Shown: piece by piece, positions 33,584 to 42,104 of the stretch
How positions within the stretch are numbered: position 1 is the first letter of the stretch
Layout of the letters: the number at the start of each line of letters is the position of its first letter
DNA from: Caulobacteraceae bacterium
GTDB taxonomy: Bacteria > Pseudomonadota > Alphaproteobacteria > Caulobacterales > Caulobacteraceae
Direction of reading: 5' to 3'
NCBI GenBank assembly: GCA_031291645.1
Contig: JARLIQ010000049.1
Location: 1 to 42,104, forward strand
DNA length: 42,104 bases
The notes under the pieces: model-generated
What the model was told of the DNA's origin: nothing
The model's database searches: none
What the model saw: the letters and a program-made list of their open reading frames with translations, nothing else
Made by a program: the position numbers and the translations under genes

Positions 33584-34195
33584 TCACGCCGCCGCCGTGA
33601 GCGCCTCTTCCACGTCCCGCAGGCGCTCCTTGCCGAAATAGAGTTCGCCGTCGACCAGGAAGCTGGGGCTGCCGAAGGCGCCGGCCTGGGCGGCGGCTTC
33701 GGTGTTGGCCAGGAGGGCCTGCTTGACCTCCGGGTCCTCGGCGCGGGCGACGAGCGCCGCGGCGTCCAGCCCGGCAGCCTCCAGCGCCTGGGCCCAGACG
33801 GCGGGGTCGTCCATCTTCAGCCCCTGCTCCCACATCGCGCGGAACACCGCCTCGACATAGGGCTCGAACACCCCCTCGCGCTGGGCCGCGACCGCGCCGC
33901 GCATCAGCCGCAGGGTGTTGATCGGGAAGTGCGGGTTGAACCGGTAGGCGCCCAGGCCGTGGCGGCGGACGAACCGCTCGGTCTCGCGGGCCTCGTAGGC
34001 CAGCTTGGCGGGCACGCCGGCGAAGGCGACCATCGGCGCCTGGTTGCCGGTCAGCTTGAACAGGCCGCCCAGCAGCACCGGCTGGTAGACGAACCGCACG
34101 CCCGTGCGCCGCTCGATGGCCGGGATCACCCGGTGGGCCAGGTAGGCGTTGGGACTACCGAAGTCGAAATAGAAGACGACCTCATTTGGGCTCAT
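33584..34195 (-). CDS. DsbA-family / 2-hydroxychromene-2-carboxylate isomerase-like protein
   Basis: 203-residue thioredoxin-fold (kappa-class GST/HCCA isomerase) protein. It starts NEVVFYFDFGSPNAYLAHRV, where the serine of FGSPN replaces the CxxC of oxidoreductive DsbA and is the usual glutathione-activating residue of isomerases. PVLLGGLFKLTGNQAP, NTLRLMRGAVAA and the cis-proline loop GAFGSPSFLVDGELYFGKERL are family features. Homologues isomerise 2-hydroxychromene-2-carboxylate in naphthalene breakdown, but many members have other unknown jobs. ATG 34195 lies 5 bases after the SDR stop, so the pair forms an operon. Confidence 0.88.
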   Translation of the reverse strand: MSPNEVVFYFDFGSPNAYLAHRVIPAIERRTGVRFVYQPVLLGGLFKLTGNQAPMVAFAGVPAKLAYEARETERFVRRHGLGAYRFNPHFPINTLRLMRGAVAAQREGVFEPYVEAVFRAMWEQGLKMDDPAVWAQALEAAGLDAAALVARAEDPEVKQALLANTEAAAQAGAFGSPSFLVDGELYFGKERLRDVEEALTAAA

Positions 34196-34200
34196 GGCGT

Positions 34201-34944
34201 TCACCAGGTCTCGCGATAGGGGCGGATGTCGAGTTCGTGTGTCCAGGCGTCGCGCGGCTGCTCGTGCAGGCGCCAGTAGGTCTCGGCGATCGAGGAGGGA
34301 CGCATCAGCTGGTCCGGCTCGAGATGGTCCAGGGCCTCGGGCCCCCGCGCGGCGGCGATGCGGCCGCGCACGAAGGCGGTGTCGACCCCGGAATCGATGA
34401 CCAGGTGGGCGACGTGGATGTTCTGCGGCCCCAGTTCGCGGGCCATCGACTGGGCCACCGCGCGCAGGCCGAACTTGGCGCTGGCGAAGGCGGCGTAGCC
34501 CTTGCCGCCGCGCAGCGAGGCGGTGGCGCCGGTGAAGAAGATCGAACCGCCGCCCCGCGCCAGCATCAGCCGGGCCGCCTCGCGCCCGGTGAGGAAGCCG
34601 CCGTAGCAGGCCATCTCCCAGACCTTGCGGAACACCCGCTCGGTGGTCTCGGTGATCGGGAAGTTGACGTTGGCCCCGACGTTGAAGACGCAGACCTCGA
34701 GCGGGGCGTGGGCGTCGGCCTCGGCCAGGAAGGCGGTGACGTCCTCCTCCTTGCGCGCGTCGAGCCCGCGCGCCACGCAGGCGCCGCCCGCCGCCTCGAT
34801 CCTGGCCTTCAGCGGGGCCAGCTGGTCTTGGTTGCGGCGGCCGGCGAAGACGGTGTAGCCGCCGGCGGCGAAGCGCTCGGCGATGGCCGCGCCGATGTAG
34901 TCGCCCGCGCCGATCACCGCGACGGTGGCGTTCCTCTTGTCCAC
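34201..34944 (-). CDS. SDR-family oxidoreductase with unusual active site
   Basis: About 247 residues of a short-chain dehydrogenase/reductase fold. The cofactor loop is GAGDYIGAAIA rather than the usual TGxxxGIG, followed by FAGRR and VFNVGAN (NAG-like). The active-site serine region is FFTGATASLRGG, but the YxxxK position reads FASAK: phenylalanine stands where the catalytic tyrosine should be, so activity may be altered. GTG 34944 gives a family-like start (DKRNATVAVIGAGDYIG) behind an AGGAGG about 13 bases upstream; ATG 34983 or 34971 would add 13 or 9 residues. Cotranscribed with the isomerase-like gene downstream, suggesting a shared pathway on an aromatic or ring compound. Confidence 0.85.
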   Translation of the reverse strand: MDKRNATVAVIGAGDYIGAAIAERFAAGGYTVFAGRRNQDQLAPLKARIEAAGGACVARGLDARKEEDVTAFLAEADAHAPLEVCVFNVGANVNFPITETTERVFRKVWEMACYGGFLTGREAARLMLARGGGSIFFTGATASLRGGKGYAAFASAKFGLRAVAQSMARELGPQNIHVAHLVIDSGVDTAFVRGRIAAARGPEALDHLEPDQLMRPSSIAETYWRLHEQPRDAWTHELDIRPYRETW

Positions 34945-34991
34945 GGGGGTTATGGCTCCTCCTATTCCCATGGCGGCTATCACGTGGTTGG

Positions 34992-35005
34992 ATGATTGTC
35001 ATCAT
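34992..35005. promoter_or_regulatory. Palindrome upstream of the SDR-isomerase operon
   Basis: ATGAT-TGTC-ATCAT is a 5-bp inverted repeat with a 4-base spacer in AT-rich sequence about 50 bases ahead of the SDR start, overlapping a TATATGAT that could be the -10. It is a reasonable operator for a TetR- or similar repressor, none of which is encoded nearby. Confidence 0.35.
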
Positions 35006-35110
35006 ATAGAACCGGCCGCTCTACGGCGACGCTTGAGCGCGAGCCGGAAAGCGCGGATATGCTCACCCCCGCGCCCCGCCGCGGTCGGCCGGGCGGCAAT
35101 GGATGGTTGG

Positions 35111-35677
35111 ATGGCCAAGACCGCCCCGTTCTGGATCGCCGCCGGCCTCGCGGCGCTGGCGCTGGCCGGCCCGGCCGCCGCGACCCAGCTGATCTATTCC
35201 TACGACTCGGCCAGCCCGATCACCCTGAAGATGACCGAGAACGGGGTGACCTTCGTGCTCGACAAGTCGCTGATGCGGGTCAAGGTGCTGAAGATCCTGG
35301 AGACCGAGGACGTCGGCGCCGCCGACCTGAAGCCGGCGCCGGAAAGCGACCTGGGGCGCGGCGGGCTGAACGCGGTGCTGGGCCCCGGCGCCCACGAGCG
35401 CGACCTCTACGAGATCCTGCCCAAGGACGACGGCAAGGCGCTCGGCCGCGCCCTGTGCCGCGGTTCGGACCGCACCTGGCTGGCCTTCGGCCTGATCAAG
35501 CAGGGCCGCGACCTGAAGGTCCGCGCCATCGGCCGCGACGCGGCCACCGGCAAGACCAAACTGTGCCTGACGCTGGACTACGCCTTCCACGGCGAATGGA
35601 GCCTGCCGCCGAGCCAGCTGCCCCAGCCGGACCGTAGCGACCCGTTCAACGACGCCCCCGCCAACCGGCGTTTCTGA
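35111..35677 (+). CDS. Exported hypothetical protein
   Basis: 188 residues that I do not recognise. A signal peptide (MAKTAPFWIAAGLAALALAG, PAAATQ) is followed by a mature domain beginning QLIYSYDSASPITLKMTENG, with predicted beta strands up to about residue 60. Two cysteines (in ALCRGSD and KLCLTL) could form a disulfide. The C-terminus is proline-rich. ATG 35111 begins the signal peptide; ATG 35099 adds four residues. It is divergent from the SDR operon. Composition is like the rest of the chromosome, so it is probably native and periplasmic. Confidence 0.75.
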   Translation: MAKTAPFWIAAGLAALALAGPAAATQLIYSYDSASPITLKMTENGVTFVLDKSLMRVKVLKILETEDVGAADLKPAPESDLGRGGLNAVLGPGAHERDLYEILPKDDGKALGRALCRGSDRTWLAFGLIKQGRDLKVRAIGRDAATGKTKLCLTLDYAFHGEWSLPPSQLPQPDRSDPFNDAPANRRF

Positions 35678-35758
35678 CGGCCATACCCGGGCAGACGCCC
35701 GGTCGGGCCTGGGCTAGGCTTCGCCATACGAAGCCACTGGGCGTTGGAGGGGCGGGCG

Positions 35759-36556
35759 ATGGACGACGCGGCGGCGCTGGCCGGCTACGAGCGGTTCGAG
35801 TTCGACGACGGGCGCTGGACCCGGCCGGTCTACAGGCGCGGGCGCGGCCCGGCGGTGATCGTGATCCACGAGATGCCGGGCCTGCATCCGCTGGTGGTGC
35901 GCTTCGCCGACCGGGTGGCGGCGGCGGGGATGACGGTCTACCTGCCCAGCCTGTTCGGCCAGCCCGGCCGGACCGTCACCCGCGGCTACGCCCTGGGGGT
36001 CATGGCCAAGACGATCTGCGTGCGGCGCGAGTTCCACGTCTGGTCCGGCCAGGGGTCGAGCCCGATCGTCGACTGGCTGCGCGCCCTGGCCCGCAAGGCC
36101 CTGGCCGACTGCGGCGGGCGCGGGGTGGGCGCGGTGGGCATGTGCTTCACCGGCGGCTTCGCCCTGGCCATGATGACCGAGCCGGCGGTGGTCGCGCCGG
36201 TGCTGTCCCAGCCGTCCCTGCCGCTGAACCGCAAGACCGAGGGGACCGCCATCGACGCCTCGCCCGAGGAGATCGCCTGCGTGAAGCGCCGGCTGGAGGA
36301 CGAGGACCTGACCGTCATGGGCCTGCGCTTCCACGACGACCCGTTCGTGCCGGAGGGCCGGTTCGCGGCCCTGAAGCGGGCGTTCGGCGCGCGGTTCGAG
36401 GCGATCGAGCTGGACCCCGCCGAGGCCAGGGCCGGCGGCGGCATGGCCCCGCACTCGGTGCTGACCATCCACCTGCGCGACGAGCCGGGCAGCGCGACCC
36501 GCGCGGCGGAGGACAGGGTGATCGCCTTCTTCAAGCAGCGCACCGGCGCGCCCTAA
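35759..36556 (+). CDS. Dienelactone hydrolase-family protein
   Basis: 265-residue alpha/beta hydrolase. The nucleophile is C129 in GAVGMCFTGGFAL, the cysteine-containing elbow typical of dienelactone hydrolases. The oxyanion region is VIVIHEMPGLHP. The acid and histidine probably lie in LRFHDDPFVPEGRF and GGMAPHSVLT. It is longer than classic ClcD because of an insertion around residues 75-105. Classic members open dienelactones in chloroaromatic breakdown, but chromosomal paralogues such as this have unknown substrates. ATG 35759 has GGAGG eight bases upstream, which decides the start over TTG 35744. Confidence 0.88.
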   Translation: MDDAAALAGYERFEFDDGRWTRPVYRRGRGPAVIVIHEMPGLHPLVVRFADRVAAAGMTVYLPSLFGQPGRTVTRGYALGVMAKTICVRREFHVWSGQGSSPIVDWLRALARKALADCGGRGVGAVGMCFTGGFALAMMTEPAVVAPVLSQPSLPLNRKTEGTAIDASPEEIACVKRRLEDEDLTVMGLRFHDDPFVPEGRFAALKRAFGARFEAIELDPAEARAGGGMAPHSVLTIHLRDEPGSATRAAEDRVIAFFKQRTGAP

Positions 36557-36632
36557 CCCTTCGCCGCCGCCACAGTGGCGCCCCGGCCGCCGGGCTATTA
36601 GATCGGTCCCGCACCGATGGAGGCCGCGCCTG

Positions 36633-37154
36633 ATGAAGTTCCGCGTCGCGCTCGCCGCGCTCATGGCCCTGGTGGTCTCGGCCTGCGCCGAGGCCGAGCG
36701 GTACGACGCCGCCGGGGACATCCACGCCCTCTTGGTCTCGATCCGCGACGGCGACCGCGAGGCCTTCGACGCCCACGTCGACCGCCGGGCGCTGAAGAAC
36801 CAGCTGCGCGCGCGGCTGATGGCCGAGGCGACGCGGCGGTCCGGCGGCGATCCGACCGTCGCCGCCCTGGGCGCCCTGCTGGGCCGCTCCCTGGTCGACG
36901 CGGCGGCCGACGCCCTGATCCAGCCGGACGTGTTCCGGGCCGTGGCCGACTATCTGGGCTATTCGGCGGACCGGCCGATCCCCGGCCCGATCGTGATCGC
37001 CCAGGCGCTGCGCCGGATCGACGACGACCACGTCTGCGTCACCCGCCGCAAGGACGGCCCCTGCGTCCTGACCTTCGAGGACGAGGACCACGTCTGGCGC
37101 CTGACCGGCTTCGACGGCGACGTCGGGATGTTGCGCACGCCCAAGGGCGGGTAG
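36633..37154 (+). CDS. DUF2939-type lipoprotein or exported protein
   Basis: 173 residues. The N-terminus MKFRVALAALMALVVSACAE contains a lipobox-like V-S-A-C, so it may be a lipoprotein anchored through C18. The body (YDAAGDIHALLVSIRDGDRE, FDAHVDRRALKNQLRARLM) resembles DUF2939 proteins, small exported proteins of unknown function in proteobacteria. Two more cysteines (HVCVTRRKDGPCVL) may pair. It converges on the next gene with 5 bases between stops. Confidence 0.75.
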   Translation: MKFRVALAALMALVVSACAEAERYDAAGDIHALLVSIRDGDREAFDAHVDRRALKNQLRARLMAEATRRSGGDPTVAALGALLGRSLVDAAADALIQPDVFRAVADYLGYSADRPIPGPIVIAQALRRIDDDHVCVTRRKDGPCVLTFEDEDHVWRLTGFDGDVGMLRTPKGG

Positions 37155-37159
37155 GGCCC

Positions 37160-37873
37160 TCAAACCCTCGGCCGGCCGCCGTCGAACAGGTTGGCCAGCC
37201 ACTGGTAGCACTGGGGCTCGGTCTTCTTCAGGTCGGCGCGGGTGTAGGGCTCGCGGGTGATGGTCCCGTAGAGGTAGGCCGCGGCGGTCAGGGCGAAGAA
37301 TTCGTCGTTGCCCTGCAGCATCAGGGCGTCGCGCGGCCAGACGTGGCGGGCCGCGGACTGGCGGCGCAGGCCGGCGACGTCCGGGTTGTCGAGGCCGCCG
37401 GGCAGGCGCTGGGCCTGGTAGGCCTTGAGCAGGGCGTAGAGCAGGGTCGGCTTCTTGGGGTCGAGCCGGCGCACGTGCAGCACCACGCCGCCCCCCGGCG
37501 CATAGGCCCCCGCCTCGGCGCCCGCCGCGGCCAGGCCGTCGCCATAGATCGGCTGGCTGCGCATGAAGGCCATGACGTCGGGCCGCAGGTCCAGCCGCTC
37601 GACCAGGTCGATCTGGGCGCGGATCTGCCGCACCGTGCGGGCGGCCGGCTGGGCCCGGGCGGCGCGGGCGGCGTCGACGCGCCAGCCGCGATAGGCGAAG
37701 ACCAGGCTGGGCTGGGGCGGGCTGGGCTGGGGCGGGCGCTGGCGCAGCTCGAACAGCGGCGGGACCTGAAGGCCCGGCTTGGACAGCGCCGGCGCGGCGG
37801 GGCCGATGCCCAGGGCCAGCGCCAGGGCGAGCCCCAGGGCGGCCAGCGTAAAGGCGCGGCTGTGGCGGTTCAT
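37160..37873 (-). CDS. Exported hypothetical protein, possibly a degenerate metallopeptidase
   Basis: 237 residues with a signal peptide (AFTLAALGLALALALGIG, PAAPALS) and a proline-rich spacer (RPPQPSPPQPS). The C-terminal half has YGDGLAAAGAEAG, VVLHVRRLDPKKPTLLYALL, KAYQAQRLPGG and NDEFFALTAAAYLYG. This layout recalls periplasmic zinc peptidase-like domains in which HExxH is followed by an E-FF-AYL helix, but the HExxH is absent (LYALLKAY instead). The relation is an inference; if right, the protein is catalytically dead. ATG 37873 begins the signal peptide. Divergent from rbfA across 223 bases that show no clear promoter. Confidence 0.7.
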   Translation of the reverse strand: MNRHSRAFTLAALGLALALALGIGPAAPALSKPGLQVPPLFELRQRPPQPSPPQPSLVFAYRGWRVDAARAARAQPAARTVRQIRAQIDLVERLDLRPDVMAFMRSQPIYGDGLAAAGAEAGAYAPGGGVVLHVRRLDPKKPTLLYALLKAYQAQRLPGGLDNPDVAGLRRQSAARHVWPRDALMLQGNDEFFALTAAAYLYGTITREPYTRADLKKTEPQCYQWLANLFDGGRPRV

Positions 37874-38096
37874 GACTCGTCCCCCGAGGCCGGCGCGATC
37901 CGCCTGGACCGCCACCCGCCCGTCACCCTTCGACGAAGCGCCCGGAAGCGCGCCTCCGGGCGCGCAGACCATGCCTCGCCCGCGCCCGATTGTGGAGCCC
38001 CAATCCCACCCTGGACAGAGCCGGCCCCGGAGCGTAGAAGCGCCCCCTTTCCGTGAACCGCGAACCTTACCGAGCCGCGTCGCCAAGGCGAACGCC

Positions 38097-38615
38097 ATGA
38101 CCCGTCATTCGAAACCCCATTCCCACGCGTCCGGCCGCGGCCAGCGGCCCGCCGCCGGCCCGAGCCAGCGCCAGCTGCGCGCCGGCGAGCTGGTGCGCCA
38201 CGCCCTGGTCGAGATCCTGCGCGAGGAAGAGCTGCAGGACCCGGCCCTGGCCGGCGTCTCGGTGACGCTGACCGAGGTGCGCATGTCGCCGGACCTGCGC
38301 CACGCCCTGTGCTTCATCGAGCCCCTGGGCGGGGCGAACGCGGCCGACGTGGTCGCCGGGCTGAACCGGGTGGCGCGCTTCCTACGCGGCCGGCTGGGCC
38401 ATGCGATCGAGCTGAAGTTCACGCCCGAGCTGCGGTTCGTCCACGACGAGAGCTTCAACGAGGCGGCGCGGATCGACCGCCTGTTCGACGACCCCAAGGT
38501 GCGCCAGGACCTGGAGCGCCGGGACCGGGAGCGCCAGGAGCTGGAGGACCGGGAGCTGGAGCGCCAGGACGAGGAGAACCGGGCGCGCGAGGGCGAAGGC
38601 GACGATGGGCCGTAG
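38097..38615 (+). CDS. rbfA: Ribosome-binding factor A
   Basis: 172-residue 30S maturation factor. The KH-like core (about 25-125) is recognisable from RQLRAGELVRHALVEILREE, VSVTLTEVRMSPDLRHALCF and LKFTPELRFVHDESFNEAARI. The N-terminus is a short basic extension and the C-terminus (about 130-172) a highly charged Glu/Arg tail, likely disordered, as in other alphaproteobacteria. It overlaps truB by 11 bases. nusA and infB, its usual upstream partners, are absent here; the gene instead follows a divergent exported protein. Confidence 0.95.
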   Translation: MTRHSKPHSHASGRGQRPAAGPSQRQLRAGELVRHALVEILREEELQDPALAGVSVTLTEVRMSPDLRHALCFIEPLGGANAADVVAGLNRVARFLRGRLGHAIELKFTPELRFVHDESFNEAARIDRLFDDPKVRQDLERRDRERQELEDRELERQDEENRAREGEGDDGP

Positions 38616-39552
38616 GCGCAAGGGCGAGGCGGTTTCCGGCTGGATCATCCTCGACAAGCCCGCCGACCTCGGCTCGACCCAGGCGGTCAGCCGCGTCCGC
38701 CGCGCCTTCAAGGCCCAGAAGGGCGGCCACGCCGGCACCCTGGACCCCCTGGCCACCGGCGTCCTGCCGATCGCCCTGGGCGAGGCGACCAAGACCGTCC
38801 CCTTCCTGATGGACGCCGACAAGGCCTATCGCTTCACCGTCGAATGGGGCGTGGCCACCGCCAGCTTCGACCGCGAGGGCGCGGTGACCGCGACCTCGGA
38901 CGTGCGGCCCTCACCCGAGGCGGTCGCCGAGGCGCTGACGGCCTTCGTCGGCGAGATCGACCAGGTCCCGCCGGCCTTTTCCGCCATCAAGGTCGAGGGC
39001 GAGCGGGCCTACGACCTCGCCCGCGAGGGGATCGAGGTCGACCTGGCCGCGCGCCGGGTGGTGATCCACCAGGCCCGGGTGACCGGGGCGCCGGACGCCG
39101 ACCACGTCGAGATCGAGATCGTCTGCGGCAAGGGGGTCTATGTGCGCGGCCTGGCCCGCGACCTGGCGAGCGCGCTGGGCGCCTGCGCCCACGTCTCGGC
39201 CCTGCGGCGCACGCGCGTGGGGCCGTTCTCGGACGATCGGGCCGTCACGCTGGAATTGCTGGAGGATTTGTGTCATAGGGACGCTGGCTCGGAGGTCCTG
39301 CTTCCGGTCGAGACCGCGCTGGACGACATCCCGGCGTTGGCCGTGACCGCTGAAGACGCCTTCAGGCTTTCGCAAGGGCGACCGATCGTTCTGCTTCCCA
39401 GACAGGTCGAAACGCTGAAGGCGCGGCTCTCCTCCCCAGACGGGGCGGGTTTCGCGTCTCGCACCGTTTTGGCGACGCACGGAGGCTCTGCGGTCTCGAT
39501 CTGCGAAATGCGGGCCGGGCAACTTCGCCCGACGCGCGTGTTCAACCTTTGA
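38605..39552 (+). CDS. truB: tRNA pseudouridine(55) synthase
   Basis: 315-residue enzyme making the T-loop pseudouridine of tRNAs. [18 protein letters not shown] is the N-terminal motif and D47 in [17 protein letters not shown] is the catalytic aspartate. Later blocks are [41 protein letters not shown] and [17 protein letters not shown]-terminal PUA-like region (about 240-315) is present. The start codon lies inside rbfA, indicating coupled translation, and rpsO follows 13 bases after the stop. Confidence 0.97.
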   Translation: MGRRRKGEAVSGWIILDKPADLGSTQAVSRVRRAFKAQKGGHAGTLDPLATGVLPIALGEATKTVPFLMDADKAYRFTVEWGVATASFDREGAVTATSDVRPSPEAVAEALTAFVGEIDQVPPAFSAIKVEGERAYDLAREGIEVDLAARRVVIHQARVTGAPDADHVEIEIVCGKGVYVRGLARDLASALGACAHVSALRRTRVGPFSDDRAVTLELLEDLCHRDAGSEVLLPVETALDDIPALAVTAEDAFRLSQGRPIVLLPRQVETLKARLSSPDGAGFASRTVLATHGGSAVSICEMRAGQLRPTRVFNL

Positions 39553-39565
39553 TACGGAGACCCCG

Positions 39566-39835
39566 ATGTCGATTACGGCCGAACGCAAGGCTGAGCTGAT
39601 CCACACCCACGCCCGCACCGAGCACGACACCGGCTCGGCGGAAGTGCAGGTGGCTATCCTGTCCGAACGCATCTCGAACCTCACCGAGCACTTCAAGACG
39701 CACAAGAAGGACAATCACTCGCGTCGCGGACTCCTCAAGCTGGTCTCCCAGCGCCGGAGCCTCCTCGACCACCTGAAGAAGTCCGACCAGGGCCGTTACC
39801 AGGCGCTGATCGAGACCCTGGGCCTGCGCCGCTAG
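39566..39835 (+). CDS. rpsO: 30S ribosomal protein S15
   Basis: 89 residues, the standard length. Contains [39 protein letters not shown] and [20 protein letters not shown], the 16S rRNA- and S6-S18-contact segments. It starts 13 bases after truB. The rpsO-pnp pair with a structured intergenic leader is conserved across proteobacteria. Confidence 0.98.
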   Translation: MSITAERKAELIHTHARTEHDTGSAEVQVAILSERISNLTEHFKTHKKDNHSRRGLLKLVSQRRSLLDHLKKSDQGRYQALIETLGLRR

Positions 39836-39941
39836 TCGGCGCCGGCCCGCCTGGGCCAGCCGCCGAGACGCGGCCGGTCCGGGCGCATTGAAAGAGACCC
39901 GCCGCGCCCCTTCGACAGGCTGAGGGCCGGCGGCGCTTGCC

Positions 39942-39958
39942 GGGGGCTTCTCGCCCCC
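39942..39958. terminator. GC-rich hairpin after rpsO
   Basis: GGGGGC and GCCCCC form a 6-bp stem with loop TTCTC about 110 bases after the rpsO stop. No T-run follows, so it may be a processing or partial termination site rather than a full terminator. Confidence 0.4.
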
Positions 39959-39986
39959 GCCCGGTACGTCGAGGGCTGCGATCATG

Positions 39987-40016
39987 GTCCTCTTCGCCTG
40001 TCGCACTGGAGAGGAC
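39987..40016 (+). promoter_or_regulatory. Leader hairpin ahead of pnp
   Basis: GTCCTCT (39987-39993) and AGAGGAC (40010-40016) make a perfect 7-bp stem with a 16-base loop, 81 bases before the pnp start. In E. coli a double-stranded pnp leader is cut by RNase III and then used by PNPase to repress itself; this hairpin is a candidate for the same role. Confidence 0.4.
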
Positions 40017-40097
40017 TTCGGAGCCGCAGAAGCTGCCGTTCCGCCCCCTGTCCGCCCCCCGAGGAAATGGGTCCCCGGGCGAGAATGAAAGACTCAA

Positions 40098-42104
<2,007 letters not shown>

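Overview
The window is high-GC alphaproteobacterial DNA, most likely from a member of the Caulobacteraceae (Caulobacter or Phenylobacterium-like). This is inferred from the chvI-chvG-hprK-manX-ptsH gene order, the rbfA-truB-rpsO-pnp order, a large TonB-dependent receptor and the overall codon use; no rRNA is present to confirm it. Most of the window is ordinary core chromosome. The exceptions are a nutrient-uptake cluster (about 1.6-10.5 kb) and a small graveyard of mobile DNA (about 10.5-15.1 kb).

Left part. The 3' two thirds of mdoH (osmoregulated periplasmic glucan synthase) converges on a minus-strand cluster. Read 5' to 3' the cluster is a TonB-dependent receptor, a large LuxR/MalT-type regulator, a hydantoinase A/oxoprolinase-like ATPase, a DUF917 protein and a cytosine-permease-like (NCS1) transporter. 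The receptor would bring a ligand across the outer membrane, the permease would take it or a product across the inner membrane, and the hydantoinase/DUF917 pair would attack a cyclic amide, ureide or thiohydantoin. Two matching promoter sites, each a direct repeat of CTGwCCTT with a 21-bp period lying exactly 32 bp upstream of a -10-like hexamer, precede the receptor and the hydantoinase gene. They are probably the target of the regulator encoded between them. This is the most system-like object in the window.

Scrap region. Between the receptor promoter and a tRNA-Arg(CCG) gene lie pieces of a glutathione S-transferase gene, a DUF932 gene, a Tn3-family terminal repeat, a Tn3 transposase, an apparently complete IS6-family element, an internally deleted IS91-family transposase, a TraG/VirD4 coupling-protein fragment and the 3' half of a tRNA-Gly. 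The last three resemble the scar of an integrative conjugative element that used a tRNA-Gly end as its attachment site. Two secreted proteins survive in this region; one is markedly AT-rich and clearly foreign.

Middle. An ABC-2 type ATPase gene, a small zinc-finger gene and polA precede the chvI-chvG-hprK-manX-ptsH series, which links an envelope/acid-sensing two-component system to the regulatory alphaproteobacterial PTS. It is followed by bioB, a CYTH-CHAD protein, ahcY (with a clear promoter and a candidate operator), pdxY and a serine hydrolase.

Right part. asd, mtgA, a nitroreductase, rsgA (with a well-translated 14-residue leader ORF and a hairpin in front of it), an SDR/DsbA-like isomerase pair, several small exported or hydrolytic proteins, and then the translation/RNA genes rbfA, truB, rpsO and pnp, the last cut by the window end. 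Recurrent GC-rich hairpins separate several convergent or adjacent genes and probably act as terminators.
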